This document shows positions 1-7,653 of a stretch of 64,000 bases of DNA, in pieces. Numbering within the stretch: position 1 is the first letter of the stretch; every line of letters begins with the position of its first letter. Both the position numbers and the translations under genes were made by a program. Under the pieces are notes generated by a model. It ran no database searches. It saw only the letters and a list, made by a program, of their open reading frames with translations, and was not told the DNA's origin. Source of the DNA: Flavobacterium zhairuonense (GTDB lineage: Bacteria; Bacteroidota; Bacteroidia; Flavobacteriales; Flavobacteriaceae); the NCBI RefSeq assembly GCF_004352915.1, contig NZ_SJSY01000076.1, positions 1-64,000 of the forward strand. The letters run 5' to 3'.

Positions 1-34
1 CGGCAGCTGGGGGCCTCCAGCCTTTCTTTTGAGG

Positions 35-67
35 ATCCTTCCCGGCTTGTCGGGTGGGATTTTTTTG
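35..67 (+). terminator. Rho-independent terminator of a gene left of the window
   Basis: An imperfect 10-bp stem (35-44 with 51-60, loop GCTTGT) is followed by a run of T. Bases 1-60 are much richer in G+C than anything nearby. The gene it ends lies outside the window; it could also be the tail of a non-coding RNA. Confidence 0.55.
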
Positions 68-155
68 TCCTTCTATCTTTAAAAACTGAGGATTAAATTA
101 TATTGAATATCAAGAAATAAAATCCCCGTTAAATTTAATTTCAAAGTAAATTTTC

Positions 156-163
156 TATTTTTG
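156..163 (+). promoter_or_regulatory. Promoter -7 element (TATTTTTG)
   Basis: TATTTTTG matches the Bacteroidota TAnnTTTG element and lies 26 bases before the DUF1569 start codon. No good -33 TTG is visible. Confidence 0.45.
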
Positions 164-189
164 TGTCACTACTACTTTAATTTTAAATT

Positions 190-642
190 ATGCAAAATAT
201 TTTTCAAAAACCCGATTGTGATCTATTTATTGATAGGATTAATCAGTTAAAATCTGATTCGGAAGGTCTATGGGGAAAAATGTCTGTTGATCAAATGCTT
301 GCGCATTGTAACGTTACTTATGAAATGGTTTATGATAATATCCATCCGAAACCAAATGCGGTTATGAAATTTATTTTAAAATTACTTGCAAAAAAAACAG
401 TGGTTGGTGGCAAACCTTATTCAAGAAATATCAATACGGCGCCACAATTTATTATTAAAAATGATCGAGACTTTGGAATTGAAAAAAGCCGGTTAATTGC
501 TTATATTACTAAAACACGAGAATTGGGAGAAAAGGAGTTTGAAGGTAAAGAGTCTCATTCTTTTGGAGTGTTAACTGCTTCAGAGTGGAATAATATGTTT
601 GCAAAACATTTAGATCATCATCTTTCTCAATTTGGGGTTTAA
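190..642 (+). CDS. DUF1569 family protein (DinB-like fold)
   Basis: A 150-aa cytoplasmic protein without signal peptide. The N-terminal pattern with WGKMSVDQMLAHC near residues 28-40 and the C-terminal HLDHHLSQFGV are typical of DUF1569, a relative of the DinB/YfiT four-helix proteins, where spaced histidines (here H39 and the HLDHH cluster near 140) can bind a metal ion. The biochemical role of the family is unknown. A TAnnTTTG element lies 26 bases upstream and the next gene starts 14 bases after its stop, so the two may be cotranscribed. The family call rests on recognition of motifs only. Confidence 0.75.
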   Translation: MQNIFQKPDCDLFIDRINQLKSDSEGLWGKMSVDQMLAHCNVTYEMVYDNIHPKPNAVMKFILKLLAKKTVVGGKPYSRNINTAPQFIIKNDRDFGIEKSRLIAYITKTRELGEKEFEGKESHSFGVLTASEWNNMFAKHLDHHLSQFGV

Positions 643-656
643 TAATTTTTATTGCT

Positions 657-1091
657 ATGAAATTTTCTATTATTGTAGTTTTTCTGTTTTTAGGACTAAC
701 GGCTAATGCTCAGAAACAAGATGTCCAAAAAACTATTGAAGTGTTTTTTGAAGGGTTTCATCAAAAAGATTCAACTAAAATGAAATCGGTTTGTTCTGAT
801 CGTATTATTTTGCAGTCTATTTCAGAGAGCTCTACTAAAGGAAATAAATTGTCAGATGAAAAAGCAAGCGTTTTTTACAAATCTATTGCGTCAATTCCCG
901 CAAATATGAAATTTCAGGAGAAGATTTTAAGTTATAATATTCAAATTGATGGTAGAATGGCGCATGTTTGGGCTCCATATGAGTTTTATTTGAATGAAAA
1001 ATTAAGTCATTCTGGTGTAAATACTTTTACTTTGTTTAAAGAAAAAGATTCCTGGAAAATTATTTATCTAATAGATACGCGTAGAAAATAA
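657..1091 (+). CDS. Exported SnoaL/NTF2-like protein
   Basis: A 144-aa protein with a clear signal peptide (about residues 1-19, ending TANAQ) and a mature part with the NTF2/SnoaL layout: an N-terminal helix pair (VQKTIEVFFEGFHQKD), a central strand region and a C-terminal strand (HSGVNTFTLFKEKDSWKIIYL) typical of DUF4440/SnoaL_2 proteins. These cone-shaped domains bind small ligands or act as simple enzymes; I cannot name a substrate. It lies 14 bases after the DUF1569 gene and converges on the endonuclease III-like gene with only 4 bases between the stop codons. Confidence 0.7.
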   Translation: MKFSIIVVFLFLGLTANAQKQDVQKTIEVFFEGFHQKDSTKMKSVCSDRIILQSISESSTKGNKLSDEKASVFYKSIASIPANMKFQEKILSYNIQIDGRMAHVWAPYEFYLNEKLSHSGVNTFTLFKEKDSWKIIYLIDTRRK

Positions 1092-1095
1092 TAGA

Positions 1096-1740
1096 TTATA
1101 TTACTTCAGTGGCGTAATAATGACACGAATCTGCTATTAAGCATTCGTCGCATTTTGGTTTTGGTCGGCATGTTTCTCTTCCTAAAAAAGAAATTGCCAT
1201 TCCAATTTCTGACCAGATATTTTTTGGCAAAACTTGCATCAAATCTTTTTCTACTTTATTTCCGTCTTTTGCTTCTTTAATAATTCCGATTCTTGGAGCA
1301 ACACGAATAACATGTAAATCAGCAATTATACCTTCAGCTGGTCTTCCAGTTTCCCTTAAAATTACATTTGCAGATTTTCTTCCAACTCCTTTTAGTGCCG
1401 TTAATCCTTGCATAGTCAAAGGAATATCGTCATCATTTTGAATTGTTTTTGCGATTTCTAATATCCAATTGGCTTTTGTCCCGAAATTACGAACTTTACT
1501 TATATAAGGAATTAATGTTTCAATATCTGTTTGTGATAAACTTTTTAAAGTTGGAAATTTTTCAAATAAAACAGGTGCTATTTTATTGATATTGGCATCA
1601 GAATCTTGGGCAGATAAAATAACCATGATCAATAATTGATAAGTATTTTGATATTCGAGAGGATGTCTTTTTCCTTTATATTTCTCTAAAATTGGTTCCA
1701 ATTTTGTTTCCCAATCTGATGTTTCTCCAAATAAATTCAT
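1096..1740 (-). CDS. nth: Endonuclease III-like DNA glycosylase
   Basis: A 214-aa HhH-GPD superfamily protein. The hairpin-helix-hairpin LKGVGRKSANVI (about residues 114-125) carries the lysine used by bifunctional glycosylase/AP lyases, followed by the catalytic aspartate in IIADLHVIRV. It would excise oxidised pyrimidines and nick abasic sites in base excision repair. The C-terminus has four cysteines for a [4Fe-4S] cluster, but they are spaced C-x5-C-x2-C-x5-C, one residue shorter than the usual C-x6-C-x2-C-x5-C. Length matches the family. It is convergent with the SnoaL gene and is followed upstream by its own short intergenic region. It could be a lineage-specific paralogue rather than the main Nth. 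Confidence 0.85.
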   Translation of the reverse strand: MNLFGETSDWETKLEPILEKYKGKRHPLEYQNTYQLLIMVILSAQDSDANINKIAPVLFEKFPTLKSLSQTDIETLIPYISKVRNFGTKANWILEIAKTIQNDDDIPLTMQGLTALKGVGRKSANVILRETGRPAEGIIADLHVIRVAPRIGIIKEAKDGNKVEKDLMQVLPKNIWSEIGMAISFLGRETCRPKPKCDECLIADSCHYYATEVI

Positions 1741-1790
1741 TTCAAATTTGTTTTTAAGTTAATCGATGTAAAAATATAACTATCACAAAA

Positions 1791-2657
1791 TTAGCTAGTT
1801 TTGATGAAATCTAGTGTCTTTTTAATGACATTTTGATTTCCAAGTATTTTTCGATGACCTAGTCCATCTGTCAAATATAAAGTTCCATTTTCCAAGTGTT
1901 GATGAATGTGAATTCCTGCTTTAACAAAAACTTCTGGATCATCATTATCGTGAATTACTAAAACAGGAATTTTTACTTTTTGTGCAGCTCTGTATGCTGA
2001 GAAATCATCCATTTTTACTTGATATTTTTCTTCAAAAAGATCCCTTAAGCGTTCACTAATTTCTTGCTTTAAACCTAATTTTGAGATAAATTCATCTAAA
2101 ATATCCTGAACTATATCGCCACTTCCGATAATTATTGCTTTTTTTACTTGAAGTCCGTCTTTTATTGAGTTTAAAACTGACATTCCACCAAGAGAATGTC
2201 CAATTGCAATTTCAAATGGTCCAAACTGCTTTTCTATTTCTAAGATCGAAGCAATAAATTCAGACATAATAGTAGATTTTCCTTTGGATTTTCCATGTGC
2301 CGGTGCATCAAAACTAACGGTTGAATATCCAATTTTTAAGAGCTCATCAGCTATTTTGAATAATTGTGTACCTCTTCCAGACCATCCATGAACTAACAAA
2401 ATTTTGCGATCACTTTTGCCATAATGATAAGTGACAATATTTTTGTCTATTGCGGGAATATTAATTGTTATTTGTTCACTTTTAGAATCCATCTCAAGTT
2501 CTCGTTTAGGAATCTTATGTTTTATAGGCGTTGTAAATAATTTTGCAGCGTATTTAGTAACCAATTTGGTGGAAATAAAAGCGCAAATTTTACAGGATAC
2601 AATAATAAATTGTGGAATTTTTAATGATTTAGTAGGATTAGTTTCCTTTTTTGACAT
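1791..2657 (-). CDS. Alpha/beta hydrolase
   Basis: An alpha/beta-hydrolase fold protein with the nucleophile elbow GHSLGG, an oxyanion-type HGWSGRGTQ loop, a likely acid in VIHDNDDPEV and a likely catalytic histidine in GLGHRKIL near the end. The HGWSGRG and FDAPAHGKSKG motifs are those of cytoplasmic lipase/esterase-like hydrolases; the substrate is unknown. I chose the methionine at 2657 (MSKKETNP, 288 aa) because the 20-residue extension possible from 2717 is lysine-rich and overlaps the region where a promoter would lie; the longer start cannot be excluded. Divergent from glgA. Confidence 0.8.
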   Translation of the reverse strand: MSKKETNPTKSLKIPQFIIVSCKICAFISTKLVTKYAAKLFTTPIKHKIPKRELEMDSKSEQITINIPAIDKNIVTYHYGKSDRKILLVHGWSGRGTQLFKIADELLKIGYSTVSFDAPAHGKSKGKSTIMSEFIASILEIEKQFGPFEIAIGHSLGGMSVLNSIKDGLQVKKAIIIGSGDIVQDILDEFISKLGLKQEISERLRDLFEEKYQVKMDDFSAYRAAQKVKIPVLVIHDNDDPEVFVKAGIHIHQHLENGTLYLTDGLGHRKILGNQNVIKKTLDFIKTS

Positions 2658-2793
2658 ATTGATAATTTTTTTTAGAGAGCAGGATTCTCCTAATTTTTTC
2701 CTAAATTTAAAGAACATAAAAGTAGCATATTATTGATTAGCTCTAAAAAAATAAATCAACAATTACTATTTAATACTGTTATAAAATTTTAGG

Positions 2794-4221
2794 ATGGAAA
2801 TATTTCATTTAAGTGCAGAATGTTACCCAATGGCAAAAGTTGGTGGATTAGCCGATGTTGTTGGTGCATTGCCAAAATATCAGAGAAACGCAGGGCATCA
2901 AGTAAGAGTCGTTGTTCCTTGTTATGATACAAAATTTAGAAAGGAAAATGATTTTGAGTGTGTTCATTGGGGAAATGTAAAGCTTGGGAATTTTAATTTT
3001 CCTTTTAGTGTTTTAAAAGAAACTTCTGATAAGCTCGGCTATGAATTATATCTTATAGAAATCAATGAATTATTTGATCGTCCTAATGTGTACGGCTACG
3101 AGGATGATATTGAACGCTTTTTGTCTTTTCAAATAGCAAGTTTAGATTGGATTGTAGCTCGCAATCAAGTTCCAGAAATAATAAATTGTCACGATCATCA
3201 TACAGGTGTTGTTCCATTTTTGATAAAGTATGCATATAAATACGAAAGTTTGCGAAATGTAAAAACAGCAATTACAATTCACAATGGTCTTTATCAAGGA
3301 TGGTTTGGATTTGACAAACTGCATTATTTGCCAGAGTTTGATTTGATTCATGTAGGGTTTCTAGAATGGAATCATTCCATAAATTCATTAGCAGTAGGGG
3401 TCAAATGTGCGCATGCTGTTACGACTGTTTCCCCTAGCTATCTTAATGAAATAAATCGTTATGCAAACGGATTAGAAGCGTTGTTTAATTCGGTTCGAAG
3501 TAAATCAAAAGGGATTTTAAATGGAATTGATATTGAAGTTTGGGATCCGTCAAAAGATAAAATGATTGAATTTCATTATTCCATAGAAAGTTTTGAAAGT
3601 GGAAAACAAAAAAATAAAGAAAAACTTTGCGAACAATTTGAATTAGATCCATCAAAACCATTATTTAGTTTTATTGGACGCTTATTTGATGAAAAAGGAG
3701 GTGATTTATTGCCACAAGCTTCGGCATTAGCATTGTCTGAAAATTTTGAAAATATTAATATTTTGGTTTTAGGATCTGGAAATTCTGAAATAGAAATGCA
3801 ATTGACTCAATTACGTGACGATTATAAAGGCAATTACAATGTTTTTATTGGTTATAATGAAGATTTGGCTCATTTAATTTATGCGGGTTCTGATTTTATT
3901 CTAATGCCTTCAAGAGTCGAACCATGTGGTTTGAATCAGATGTATGCAATGCGATATGGAACTGTTCCGGTTGTCAGAAGAACGGGTGGATTAAGGGATA
4001 CTGTAATTGATTTTGGTGACGAAGGAAATGGTGTTTGCCACGACCAGGCTTCAGTTGGCGATATTTGTTATTCTATAAATCGTGCAGTAAAGCTATACGA
4101 TGATAAAATAAATTTCAATAAAGTTTTAAAAAGAGGAATGTCAGCAGATCATTCCTGGGAAAGTGTGTGCCAAGAATATATCGAAATATACAACTTAATA
4201 ATTCAGCAAAATGAAATTTAA
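2794..4221 (+). CDS. glgA: Glycogen synthase, ADP-glucose type
   Basis: A 475-aa GT5 glycosyltransferase that extends alpha-1,4-glucan chains from ADP-glucose. The N-terminal ADP-glucose binding motif KVGGL sits at residues 15-19, and the C-terminal GT-B signature EPCGLNQMYAMRYGTVPVV, followed by RRTGGLRDTV, begins near residue 376. Length is normal. It is the first gene of a glgA-glgC-glgB cluster; glgC begins inside its last codons (11-base overlap), so the two are translationally coupled, and substrate supply (GlgC) and polymerisation (GlgA) are made together. Confidence 0.95.
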   Translation: MEIFHLSAECYPMAKVGGLADVVGALPKYQRNAGHQVRVVVPCYDTKFRKENDFECVHWGNVKLGNFNFPFSVLKETSDKLGYELYLIEINELFDRPNVYGYEDDIERFLSFQIASLDWIVARNQVPEIINCHDHHTGVVPFLIKYAYKYESLRNVKTAITIHNGLYQGWFGFDKLHYLPEFDLIHVGFLEWNHSINSLAVGVKCAHAVTTVSPSYLNEINRYANGLEALFNSVRSKSKGILNGIDIEVWDPSKDKMIEFHYSIESFESGKQKNKEKLCEQFELDPSKPLFSFIGRLFDEKGGDLLPQASALALSENFENINILVLGSGNSEIEMQLTQLRDDYKGNYNVFIGYNEDLAHLIYAGSDFILMPSRVEPCGLNQMYAMRYGTVPVVRRTGGLRDTVIDFGDEGNGVCHDQASVGDICYSINRAVKLYDDKINFNKVLKRGMSADHSWESVCQEYIEIYNLIIQQNEI

Positions 4222-5491
4222 AAAGAAAAATGTAGTTGCCATTATTTTAGGAGGCGGACAAGGATCTCGCTTGTTCCCATTAACAGAAACTAGATCAAAA
4301 CCTGCAGTTCCTATTGGAGGAAAATATCGTTTGGTTGATATTCCAATTTCAAATTGTATCAATTCAGATATTTTTAAAATATTTGTTTTGACACAATTTA
4401 ATTCTGCATCTTTAAACGCCCACATTAAAAACACTTTTAATTTTAGCATTTTCAGCCAGTCTTTTGTTGATATTTTGGCGGCAGAACAGACACCAGATAA
4501 TCCTACTTGGTTTCAAGGAACTGCTGATGCCGTTAGACAATGTATGTCTCATTTTTTAAAACACGATTTTGACCATGCTTTAATTCTTTCTGGGGATCAG
4601 CTTTATCAAATGGATTTTAACGAAATGCTTGAAGCTCACATTGCGGCTAATGCTGAAATTTCTATTGCAACTTTGCCTGTTAATGCTAAAGATGCTCCAG
4701 AATTTGGTATCCTGAAAACAAATCATGAAAGTGTTATTGAAGCTTTTATTGAGAAACCGCATGCCTCTTTGTTGCCAGAATGGGAATCTGAAGTGAGCGA
4801 ACAGATGCAGGAAAAAGGTAAAAAGTACTTGGCTTCAATGGGTATTTATATTTTCAATAAAGATTTGCTGGTCGAATTAATGTCAAATCCGGAAACGAAA
4901 GATTTTGGAAAAGAGATTATTCCACAAGCTGTTGGAAAACATAAAATTTTGAGTTATCAATATGAAGGATATTGGACAGATATCGGAAATATTGAATCCT
5001 TTTTCGAAGCAAATATAGGTTTGACCGCTGATATTCCGGAGTTTAATTTGTTTGATAATGACAACAAGATTTTTACAAGACCGCGATTGCTTCCGCCATC
5101 AAAATTCAGAAATTCAATTATCAATCAATCATTGATTTCTGAAGGCTGTATTATAAATGCTAAAGAAATTAAAAGCTCCGTAATTGGTATTCGTTCCCGA
5201 ATTGGTGTTGGAACTGTTCTTGAAAATTGCTACGTTATGGGGAATGATTTCTACCAAGATTTGGATGAACTAAATCACGAAGCTAGCGTAAATAAAATTC
5301 ATGTTGGAATTGGTGAAAACTGTTTTATAAAAAATGCTCTAGTAGATAAAAATGTCCGCATTGGAAATAACGTTCACATTAGCGGAGGAAAACATTTAGA
5401 TAATTTCACAAACGAATTATACAGCATAAAAGATGGTATTGTTGTGATTAAAAAAGGAGCAATTCTTTCTGATAATTTTAGAATTGAATAA
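4211..5491 (+). CDS. glgC: Glucose-1-phosphate adenylyltransferase
   Basis: A 426-aa ADP-glucose pyrophosphorylase making ADP-glucose from ATP and glucose-1-phosphate, the committed step of glycogen synthesis. The nucleotide-binding loop GGGQGSRLFPLT starts at residue 14, KPAVPIGGKYRLVDIPISN follows, and SGDQLYQMD and YWTDIGNIESF mark the sugar-phosphate pocket. The C-terminal third has the left-handed beta-helix hexapeptide pattern (CIINAKEIKSSVIGIRSRIG and onward) of the allosteric/oligomerisation domain. The ATG overlaps the end of glgA by 11 bases. Confidence 0.95.
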   Translation: MKFKKKNVVAIILGGGQGSRLFPLTETRSKPAVPIGGKYRLVDIPISNCINSDIFKIFVLTQFNSASLNAHIKNTFNFSIFSQSFVDILAAEQTPDNPTWFQGTADAVRQCMSHFLKHDFDHALILSGDQLYQMDFNEMLEAHIAANAEISIATLPVNAKDAPEFGILKTNHESVIEAFIEKPHASLLPEWESEVSEQMQEKGKKYLASMGIYIFNKDLLVELMSNPETKDFGKEIIPQAVGKHKILSYQYEGYWTDIGNIESFFEANIGLTADIPEFNLFDNDNKIFTRPRLLPPSKFRNSIINQSLISEGCIINAKEIKSSVIGIRSRIGVGTVLENCYVMGNDFYQDLDELNHEASVNKIHVGIGENCFIKNALVDKNVRIGNNVHISGGKHLDNFTNELYSIKDGIVVIKKGAILSDNFRIE

Positions 5492-5547
5492 AATTTTAAA
5501 ACTCCAAATACAATGAGAAATTCCAATTATTGCCTTAAAAACCAAAT

Positions 5548-7452
5548 ATGATAAAAGTAATTACGCATTCTCTATTTACTGATTTTGATATTGATTTATT
5601 CAAAGCAGGAAAACATTTCAAATTATATGAAAAGTTAGGAGCGCATTTAATCGAAGTAAACGGAGTAAAAGGTGTTTATTTTGCTGTTTGGGCTCCAACA
5701 GCAAAATCGGTTTCAGTGGTTGGTGATTTTAACTTTTGGACGCAAGGTGAACATCTTTTACAAGTTCGTTGGGATTCTTCGGGAATTTGGGAAGGATTTA
5801 TTCCTGATTTGGCTAAGGGTTCGCTTTATAAATATAAAATTCAATCACATATTGATGGAATTGTAACTGAAAAAGCAGACCCTTTTGCTTTATATTGTGA
5901 AAAACCTCCACATACAGCTTCTGTTGTTTGGGACTTAGATTACAATTGGAAAGATAAAAATTGGATGGAATCCCGTCATGAAAATAATGCATTAAACAAG
6001 CCTTATTCTGTTTATGAAGTGCATTTAGGATCATGGAAACGCGCAGAACATAATAGGTTTTTGACTTATCTAGAATTGGCAGACGATTTGGTGAAATATG
6101 TCAAGGAAACTGGCTTTACTCATGTTGAGTTTATGCCAATTATGGAATATCCTTATGATCCTTCTTGGGGATATCAGCTGACAGGATATTTTGCGCCAAC
6201 GTCTCGTTTTGGAAAACCACAGGATTTTATGGTTTTAGTTGACAAACTGCATCAAGCTGGAATTGGCGTAATTTTAGATTGGGTTCCATCGCACTTTCCC
6301 GATGACGCACATGGTTTAGGCTTTTTTGATGGATCTCATTTATATGAGCATCCTGATAGAAGAAAAGGTTATCATCCGGATTGGAAAAGCTTGGTTTTTA
6401 ATTATGGAAGAAATGAAGTTCGCGCCTTTTTGATAAGCAATGCGGTTTTTTGGCTTCAAAATTATCATGTTGATGGATTAAGAGTTGACGCTGTAGCTTC
6501 TATGCTATATCTTGATTATTCCAGAAATGATGGCGAATGGGAACCTAATATTTATGGCGGAAGAGAGAATTTAGAAACCATAAGTTTTCTTAAAGAATTC
6601 AATGAAGTAATCTATTCTAATTTTGATGGAGTTCAGACAGTTGCTGAAGAAAGTACATCTTTTCCAATGGTTTCGAGACCAACTTCTTATGGAGGTTTAG
6701 GCTTTGGTATGAAATGGATGATGGGCTGGATGCACGATACTTTGAAATATTTCCAGAAGGAAACTGTTTATCGAAAATACCATCAAAATGATTTGACATT
6801 TTCAATGACTTATGCTTTTACAGAAAATTTTATGCTTCCATTCTCGCATGATGAAGTGGTATATGGCAAAAAATCTCTGATTTATAAAATGCCTGGCGAT
6901 GAATGGCAACGATTTGCTAATTTAAGATTGCTCTACGGCTATATGTTTACACATCCCGGAACAAAATTACTGTTTATGGGAGCAGAATTTGGACAAAGCG
7001 ATGAATGGAATTTTGAAAAAAGCTTAGACTGGCATTTGCTTCAATATGATTATCATTCGGGAATCAAAAAAGTGATTACAGATTTGAATCAACTATACAA
7101 ATCTCAGCCAGCATTGTTCGAAAAACAATTTACAGGTGAAGGTTTTGAATGGATTAATTATTCTGATCATCAAAATGCTGTCGTTTCTTATATCAGAAAA
7201 GGAAACAATCCTGATGAAAATTTAGTTGTTGTTTGCAATTTTACACAAGTTGTCAGAGAAAATTACAGAATTGGTATTTCTAAAAAAGGAAAATTAAAAG
7301 AGATTTTCAATAGTGATGCTAAAATTTATGGAGGAAGTGGTGTTGGTAATCCTAACTCGATAAAAATTGATGTTTCTCCTTATGATGGAAGAGATTATTC
7401 TGTTGAAATGACTTTGCCTCCTTTGAGCGTTACAGTTTATTCTTTTGAGTAA
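5548..7452 (+). CDS. glgB: 1,4-alpha-glucan branching enzyme
   Basis: A 634-aa GH13 enzyme that cuts alpha-1,4 chains and re-attaches them by alpha-1,6 bonds. An N-terminal CBM48/E-set domain (GVYFAVWAPTAKSVSVVGDF, about residues 43-62) precedes the catalytic barrel. The nucleophile is the aspartate in DGLRVDAVAS (about 314), the acid/base the glutamate in VAEES (about 367), and LPFSHDEVV supplies the transition-state histidine-aspartate pair. It follows glgC by 56 bases and completes the glycogen synthesis set. Confidence 0.95.
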   Translation: MIKVITHSLFTDFDIDLFKAGKHFKLYEKLGAHLIEVNGVKGVYFAVWAPTAKSVSVVGDFNFWTQGEHLLQVRWDSSGIWEGFIPDLAKGSLYKYKIQSHIDGIVTEKADPFALYCEKPPHTASVVWDLDYNWKDKNWMESRHENNALNKPYSVYEVHLGSWKRAEHNRFLTYLELADDLVKYVKETGFTHVEFMPIMEYPYDPSWGYQLTGYFAPTSRFGKPQDFMVLVDKLHQAGIGVILDWVPSHFPDDAHGLGFFDGSHLYEHPDRRKGYHPDWKSLVFNYGRNEVRAFLISNAVFWLQNYHVDGLRVDAVASMLYLDYSRNDGEWEPNIYGGRENLETISFLKEFNEVIYSNFDGVQTVAEESTSFPMVSRPTSYGGLGFGMKWMMGWMHDTLKYFQKETVYRKYHQNDLTFSMTYAFTENFMLPFSHDEVVYGKKSLIYKMPGDEWQRFANLRLLYGYMFTHPGTKLLFMGAEFGQSDEWNFEKSLDWHLLQYDYHSGIKKVITDLNQLYKSQPALFEKQFTGEGFEWINYSDHQNAVVSYIRKGNNPDENLVVVCNFTQVVRENYRIGISKKGKLKEIFNSDAKIYGGSGVGNPNSIKIDVSPYDGRDYSVEMTLPPLSVTVYSFE

Positions 7453-7554
7453 AAAAATTAGATGTTATTTTCAGAGATGCTATTTTATCAGTTTAGCGTT
7501 TTAAAATTATCGAATTATTGATTTTTTGTAAACTAATTTGTAACTCATTCAGAA

Positions 7555-7564
7555 AAAACGTTTT
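7555..7564 (+). promoter_or_regulatory. Possible LacI-type operator half-match (AAAACGTTTT)
   Basis: A 10-base palindrome with the central CG typical of LacI-family operators lies about 45 bases upstream of the GH31 -7 element. It is short and could be chance in A+T-rich DNA. Confidence 0.2.
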
Positions 7565-7608
7565 CGTGAATAAACCTTTTATTCATAGTGCTTTACCAAG
7601 TTTTTTTG

Positions 7609-7616
7609 TATGTTTG
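7609..7616 (+). promoter_or_regulatory. Promoter -7 element (TATGTTTG) of the GH31 gene
   Basis: TATGTTTG fits TAnnTTTG, 37 bases before the GH31 start codon. This suggests the alpha-glucosidase has its own promoter although it follows glgB by 200 bases. The rest of 7453-7608 shows nothing I can name. Confidence 0.5.
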
Positions 7617-7653
7617 AAGTAAGGATTGAGTTATAAATTAAGACAATAGCGAT

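Noticed and set aside
1..96. Open frame from base 1 to a TAA at 94-96
   Set aside because: Its composition is unlike the neighbours and it contains the terminator hairpin; more likely intergenic.
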